DNA of 64,000 nucleotides from Bimuria novae-zelandiae CBS 107.79 (taxonomy: Eukaryota; Ascomycota; Dothideomycetes; Pleosporales; Didymosphaeriaceae), in the NCBI GenBank assembly GCA_010015655.1, contig ML976684.1:269095-333094 (forward strand), given 5' to 3'. A model generated the notes under the pieces. That model made no database searches. It was not told the origin of the DNA and saw only the letters and a list, made by a program, of their open reading frames with translations. The position numbers were made by a program, and so were the translations under genes. Positions 58,750-64,000 of the stretch are shown here, piece after piece. How positions within the stretch are numbered: the stretch's first letter is position 1; every line of letters starts with the position of its first letter.

Positions 58750-59259
58750 ACTATACTATTTAATCTATTAAAGTTATAATTATAATAGTTACTAACTTAG
58801 CCCTCTTTAATGGTAGGAGCTACCTTTATTATCGCCTTTATTATTATATTAAAGCTAGCTATTAGCTACGTTATTAATACTTTAGGCCTATTAAGTATTA
58901 ATTATAACTCCTAGGCAACGTTATTACTATTTTATAAAGTTTTAGGAATAGCTAGCTACATGTTTTAGCGTGGGAATGCTTGCTAGGGCGAAGCATCTAG
59001 CAGCGGCTTTAGCTAGGTTAGCGGCGTGTTTGGTGGCTCTGTAGGCGGCTCTATAAGCTATATAGATAGTGGCTTAGACGTACTATTGCGCTTAATTAGC
59101 TAACTATTAATACTTTAGCACGCATTTTATAAGGGCTTTAGCGTATAATAAAGACGTTTAAGCGCGGGTTTAACTGCCTTAGCAGGCCTATAGTTTTATT
59201 TTAAAGGCATAATAGGCGTAAAGGTGTATAAAGGCGTCCAAAAAATAAGCTATCCCCCG

Positions 59260-60233
59260 CACTGTCAAAATCTGCCACAGGCGGACTTCTTGCTAGTGGC
59301 CAATCGGACGATAGCTCCGATTCTGCATGAACACCGAGATTTATGAAGCTTGGCTGTAGATTCTTATACAATCTGCATTTTTACTCGTACTTAACTTAAA
59401 TTACTTAATAATTGAGCTCTTAGTGGTGTCAATTAACTTGATTGTTTGCAGTCGGCGGAGGTGCTCCTGCCAGCACTCAGGGCGTACTTCAGGCCTACAC
59501 ATAAGCAGTTGGCAGAGACTACACCCAAAGCGCGTTACGCGGAGTACGCTGAGGAGGTCGAGGAGACTGTAAATTGCCTTGAACGTGACCCAGAGCTACC
59601 CTGGGAGGCTGAGACTTGTGCTGGCGTCGCCCACGCTCCGCACAAAGTACACAAGTCTTTGCCTGTTTATACAGGTTTGCGGAGCGATGGGAGCTCTCCT
59701 CAGCGACAACGACGTTGTCTGATCTCTTGCACTTTGCTCCTGCGTTGCAGAGACGCGTCCCGCGGTCGAAAAGCTGCTTAATGAGGTTGTATAGGAACCT
59801 TTTGTGGCCGCTCCTTTTAGCGGCGGCAGCGTTAGAGTATAAGGACAGCCTATACGCGTTGTTAAGCGTCAGGTCAAGCAGAAAGTAGAGCAAAGGTCGC
59901 CAGGTATAACGCTTAACTTGCTAGGTTAAGTAATACGCCTTTGTCTGATTAAAGCGATTAACCTTAGTTTTATAATAATTGTAGTCGTTAATTATCTGCG
60001 GTATGCCCAGCAGCCTCACAGGCTCGTTGCCAAAGGCTTTTTCAAAGATCCCCTTGTTGTTTTGGCTCATTTTGGAGCGTCGGCGGAGCTTCATGATGAC
60101 CTGGATCGCTGGTGGCGACTATCGTCAGCGTGCCAAGGCCATACCGTGTTTTATCAGATGACGCACAGCCATCACTTGGCGCACGCTCACCGCCAAATTT
60201 TCGACTTCTTCACCCTCTCATAACTACACCAAT
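59260..60233. other. Un-RIPped segment upstream of a Fot1-type transposase, no gene recognised
   Basis: 59260-59890 and 60000-60230 have normal GC content between RIPped blocks. Open frames of about 110-125 codons exist on both strands of 59446-59893 but carry no recognisable domain. 60085-60190 has inverted motifs (agcgtgccaagg and cttggcgcacgct). The 5' end of the Fot1-type element should lie here, but no inverted partner is inside the window. Confidence 0.4.
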
Positions 60234-61158
60234 ATGGACCCAATTGAGGCTGCGTTAGAGTCGCTAAAATCGCTGAATCCTGGAGAAACACCTAATTACA
60301 CTACAGTTACAAAAAAGTATAGTTATAATTAAACAACGCTATTAAAGCGCCACCACAGGGTTTAAGGCACCTATACTTAGCAAATTAATAATATACACCT
60401 CCTTAACACCACGCAAAAGAAAGCTCTTATAACTTATATTAATAACCTTTACTAACAAGGTCTACCGCCTATAAGATAAATAATATAGAATTTCGCCTTA
60501 GAAATAGCTAGAAGAACTGCTAGAAAATGCTAGGTTAACTACTTTATTACTCGACATCGTATTAACCTTATATTATATTAGAGCTCTAGTATGGACGCGT
60601 CACGGCATAAAGCTAATTTAGCATTTAAATATAGCCTCTACTTTAAGCTTTTAGCGCAGAAGATCGAACAGTATAACGTAGAACTGCAATATATATATAA
60701 TATAGATAAAAAAGGCTTCTTAATTAGGGTACTATTAAAGATAAAGCGCATCTTCTCTCGCCGAAGATATAAGGATAGCGGAGTAAAGTAAGTTATATAA
60801 GATAGCAATAGAGAGTAGATAATAATAATTATATATATTTACGCTAACAGTAGTGCTTTTACGCTAACCTTAATTTACTAGGCTATTTTTAGTAATATAC
60901 AGGACTTATAGCTTTAAGATTTTAACCTATAAGAGTATAACTGTTTCTTTACTTCCTTAGCTAGTGGATGGACGAATAACAAGATTAGCATATAATAGCT
61001 AAAACAAGTATTTAATCGCGAGACGAAGGTAAAGGCGCGTTACTCCTAGCGTCTCCTTATCCTTAATAGCCACGGCTCCTATATAACGATAGAATTTATT
61101 AAGTATTATAATAAGAATTAAATTCTCCTGGCTATCTTTCCTCCTTACGCTACCTATA

Positions 61159-62948
61159 AGCTAGCGCATATAGTCACCGCCCACATAGGGTTGCCGCCCA
61201 CCCCACCAAAACACGACACCTGCACAAAACACGCGATATCTCTCCACAACGCTTATTAAAATAGACCCCCGCGAAGAATCTATACAATTAGCTATTAGCG
61301 ATTTTAATGCTGGCGTTTATCCAAGCCTACGCGCTGTGGCAAAAGCCTACAATATCTCTTAATCTACCCTACGTGGCCGGCTAGGTGGCGCGACAAACAG
61401 CGCAGTCTGCCATTAAAATCAGCAGCGATTAACTCCTCTACAGGAGGACTTCCTAGTAGAGTGGATCCTCGAAGAAGACGCGCGCGCCTGCCCTCCCTCC
61501 CACGCTCGCGCCCGAGAAATGGCCAATCGAATCCTGCGTATGAATGGCGACAACCAGCCTGTAGGCAAGCTCTGGATCTCACACTTTATCCGCCGACAGC
61601 CACGCATCGCCTCAGTAGTCGGCAGAAAGCTAGAGGCTCAGAGAGCTGATGCAGCGACTCCAGAACAGGTGCGTGCCTTCCTAGAGCTCTATGAGCAGAC
61701 TAGACGGCGGCTCAACGTACGGGCGGAGAATACCTATAATATGGACGAGACCGGCGTTGCCCTAGGGGTATGTACGAACACTAGAGTACTCTCTAGTAGT
61801 CAGAAAAAGAAGGCTTATATTCGCTCTCTAGAGAATCGCGAGTGGGTCTCTATAATTAAGTCTGTATTAGCAACAAGGCAGAAACTACGCTGCGCAGTTA
61901 TCTTTAAGGGCTAGAGCCTACAAACAACCTGGTTCCCCTCGTCCTACGTACCTGACTGGATCTATACAACCTCAGAGAACGGATGGACGTCAAATGCGAT
62001 AAGTGTTGAGTGGCTGCAGCGCATATTTCTACCTGAGATGGCTGTAGGTAATGGCTAGTACTAACTCCTTATTCTCGATGGCTATAGTAGCTATATTAAT
62101 ATTAAGTTTCTCTAGCTTTATAAATAGTATTAAGTTAAACTCTTATACCTACCTGCGCATACCTCGCACGTCTTATAGTCGCTAGATCTTGCTCCTTTCT
62201 CTGTTATTAAGTCTAGTTACTAACGCCAGATCTAGGAGCTCGCATCGCTTAACAATGCTACGCCTGTTAAGAAGGAGCGCTTTATCGCCTGCTACTATTA
62301 AGCTAGGGAGGAAGGCTTTACAGAGCGTATAATTCGAGCTAGCTGGCAGGCTGCTAGTATCTGCCCGCTCAACATCAATCAGGTACTCAGCTCGTCGCAG
62401 CTCTCTCAGAGGCCTACTACGCCTACGCATCAGCAGCAGCCTCAGCAGCAGCCTCAGAGCTTCTTCTCTACTCCTCAAGGCCCTAGAGATCTATACTTGG
62501 CTCAGCGCGAGGTGCAGAGCTGCGAGAACCTAGGTCGCAAGACAAGACTTCTCCTGCAAAAAGCAGGTAAGGCGCTACCAGCTACAAATACTCGAGCTGC
62601 AAGGCTTAAATCAGAGAAAAGACGCCTTAAATAGTAGCTAGAGACTACTAGCTCTTAGCGTCCTCGAAAGCGCGTTTGAGTAGATCTAAATTAACGCTTT
62701 ATAGAGGTAGAGACTATTAGGGAGGCGATGCGCGCAGCTGAGGCCTTAGCAGCTTAGCAAAGTAGATATACTATAGAGGGAGCTATAGAGACAGTAGCAG
62801 TAGCTACAGCAGCAGCTACTCTACAGTCTATGTGTATTACATGGCAATTGTAATAGGCGTTGTTGAGAAATCGCGTGTTTTGTGCAGGTGTCGCGTTTTG
62901 GTAGGGTGGGCGGCAACCCTATGTGGGCGGTGACTATATGCGCTAGCT
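61159..62948 (+). mobile_element. Pogo-type DNA transposon (1790 bp) nested in the Fot1-type gene
   Basis: Inverted ends of at least 80 bp begin agctagcgcatatagtcacc and are flanked by TA (61157-61158 and 62949-62950). ccgcccac occurs twice at each end, 17 bp apart. The inner part of the ends (cgacacctgcacaaaacac) is shared with the element at 15841. Excision in silico restores the host reading frame, which proves the TA duplication. Confidence 0.95.
61261..62853 (+). pseudogene. Pogo-type transposase with lost start codon
   Basis: The frame opens at 61261 with ATA in place of the expected ATG (a G-to-A change in TpG context), then DPREESIQLAISDFNAGVYP and LRAVAKAYNIS, a psq-type helix-turn-helix. 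A CENP-B-type second helix region follows (LVEWILEEDARACPP, RILRMNGD, GKLWISHFIRRQP). The catalytic region has YNMDETGVALG (first Asp), WVSIIKSV, ILDGYSSY (second Asp), LYLPAHTSHVL and SLDLAPF (third acidic residue). A Gln-rich tail leads to TAA 62853. The frame is kept over 531 codons; stops are TAG or TAA only. Confidence 0.9.
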
Positions 62949-63717
62949 TACTCTCTAGCTACTTAATGTTTGCCTTTTTAAGCCTCTCTCTAGCGCATAC
63001 TCCACCAAACTCTTAGACTTTATGTATAGCTATTAAGGCCTTACCTTTATTATAAAGCGCGACTTCTTTTGTATATTCTATCGCGCCTAGAATACAGCGT
63101 TTAAATATAAGATAATTATTAAGTCCTTTAAGGTCACTAGCCTCTCACTATTAAACGCAAAGGTAGTGTTACAAAAGTTTTAAAAGGTAAAAGTAGAGAG
63201 GCTATTATCCTCTAAAAGTAGCTTATTAGTACTTAGTACTTTAGATTAGAGAAAGATAGAGCGCTTGCTGCGCGAGGTTATTAAAAATACTTATTCTAAA
63301 TACTCGCAGCAGCTCTTTTAGATAATCTATTATATAGCTATGTAGAAGTAGCTTCTCTAGCACGAAAATAACCGCCTTAAAGAAGCTCTTATTAATAAGA
63401 GAAAGCAGCGATAGCGTAGCAAGCCTTTACTACTTAAAGCACTGCTAGAGTATAATAGAGGCGCTGTTCTCTAGTCGCCCGCCAAAGTCTAAGACGCCCG
63501 AGATAGGCAGGCGCAGAAGGATGCCGACGAGCAGTTACAACAACAATAGAAGGAGGAGAAACTTGCTCTACGAAAGCAGCAGAAAGAATAGAAACAAGCC
63601 ATGCTTAAGGAGAGGAAGCGTATGAGGCTTGCCGCCAAAGAAATCCGCCTCCAGGAGCAGCGTAGCAAGGCTACTGCGCGTGAAGAAGCACGTATTACAC
63701 GCAAGGCCAAAAAATAA

Positions 63718-64000
63718 TTCTAAAAAGATATATAATTATCCTAAAGGGGTACAAGACGTTAGCTAATTACTTTTGCTACTCTATCTCGTCTATATAAAGC
63801 GCCTAACATTACTAAGGTCGATTTCTCTTCTATTGTTAATGAGGAGCCTATACCCGGCCCTAGCACGCGCACAAGAAATATACGCCTCCTACAGAGGTTT
63901 CGCATGTAAATTATTATAAGCAATCAATTGTTCAAGCTCTATAGACCTCTCCACTAGAAAATCTCGCGATAATAGCTCTTATATAGAGCTCTACAGCCTC
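63718..64000. other. 3' flank of the Fot1-type gene, window edge
   Basis: Moderately RIPped. aaaatctcgcgataata near 63959 recurs as aaaatctcgtgataata near 8994. The element's inverted end was not found before the window ends. Confidence 0.4.

Larger units (their letters stand above)
50961..59250 (-). mobile_element. RIPped hAT element relic, split by a copia array
   Basis: The left end (gcagagttgtcaataaacaaa) resembles the end of the hAT element at 12414 (cacagttgtcaacaatcaaa). The minus strand near 51.75-51.87 kb reads YLKPYKDINFTLTKAPKNYL, then LLIDLRAAKKKRLNTLKSYL, a block typical of hAT transposases. The copia array at 53255-58749 with its own duplication interrupts it. RIPped sequence continues to about 59250. 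The right inverted end and 8-bp duplication were not found, so the right limit is a guess. Confidence 0.6.
60234..63717 (+). pseudogene. Fot1-type transposase, RIPped but free of indels, split by a nested element
   Basis: ATG 60234 gives MDPIEAALESLKSLNPGETP. Later blocks are SSMDASRHKANLAFKYSLYF, YIYNIDKKGFLI (first Asp region), the run SGWTNN, and ILNSHGSYITIEFI, where Fot1 proteins have ILDGHGSH. A TA-target element (61159-62948) interrupts it at a Tyr/Thr codon. After removal of the insert and one TA the frame continues with CLFKPLSSAYSTKLLDF and ends in a Gln/Lys/Arg-rich coiled coil (ALRKQQKE, MRLAAKEIRLQEQRSKATAR) at TAA 63717. The joined length is 1692 nt, 564 codons, exactly divisible by three; Fot1 has about 540. 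Only substitutions, mostly CpA-to-TpA, broke it. Confidence 0.9.

Noticed and set aside
59446..59893. Overlapping 111-125-residue frames on both strands
   Set aside because: No domain, no splice structure, and placed among transposon remains; kept only as an unexplained un-RIPped segment.

Overview
The window looks like a filamentous ascomycete chromosome segment, probably a Dothideomycete. Spliceosomal introns are short (46-134 bp). The protein families are fungal: a GH7 cellulase, a saccharopine dehydrogenase (Lys1), a JEN1-type carboxylate transporter, a YGR125W/Vsb1-like SulP transporter and an F-box-like protein. Large AT-rich blocks have lost almost all CpA/TpG and gained TpA, which is the signature of repeat-induced point mutation (RIP). 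The result is a two-speed layout: a gene island of normal composition set between nested, RIP-destroyed transposons. The species is not determined.

Layout. 1-8.0 kb: an old Ty1/copia element split by a younger copia element (2288-7597) with identical 215-bp LTRs and a 5-bp target duplication. 8.0-17.45 kb: a pogo relic; a Tc1/mariner transposase gene split by a Fot1/pogo element (9282-11208) and by a hAT element (12414-15585); then a pogo-like element (15841-17448). 17.8-23.7 kb: two solo LTRs, a RIPped Gypsy pol and a tRNA-like fossil. 23.9-46.9 kb: the gene island. It holds a carboxylesterase pseudogene, an F-box-like gene with a frameshift, LYS1 divergent from a Vsb1-like transporter, a JEN1-like transporter, a 4.4-kb transposon insertion (36392-40764), a GH7 endoglucanase gene, an intact F-box-like/TPR-like gene and a short-chain dehydrogenase pseudogene with an internal inversion. 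46.9-64 kb: a pogo element hosting a second element, a minus-strand hAT relic split by a minus-strand copia array, and a Fot1-type transposase gene split by another pogo element.

The intact genes share no single pathway. They cover lysine biosynthesis (LYS1), probable vacuolar amino-acid or anion storage (Vsb1-like), monocarboxylate uptake (JEN1-like) and cellulose breakdown (GH7). Gene models were checked by joining exons: LYS1 387 codons, Vsb1-like 855, JEN1 501, GH7 414 and the F-box-like gene 495 all stay in frame.

The most striking pattern is in the transposons. Six different TA-target element families all carry two direct copies of a family-specific box in their terminal inverted repeats, and in every family the two copies are spaced exactly 17 bp. 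That equals the length of the CENP-B box, and pogo/Fot1 transposases have CENP-B-type DNA-binding domains. All calls were made by eye, without database searches.
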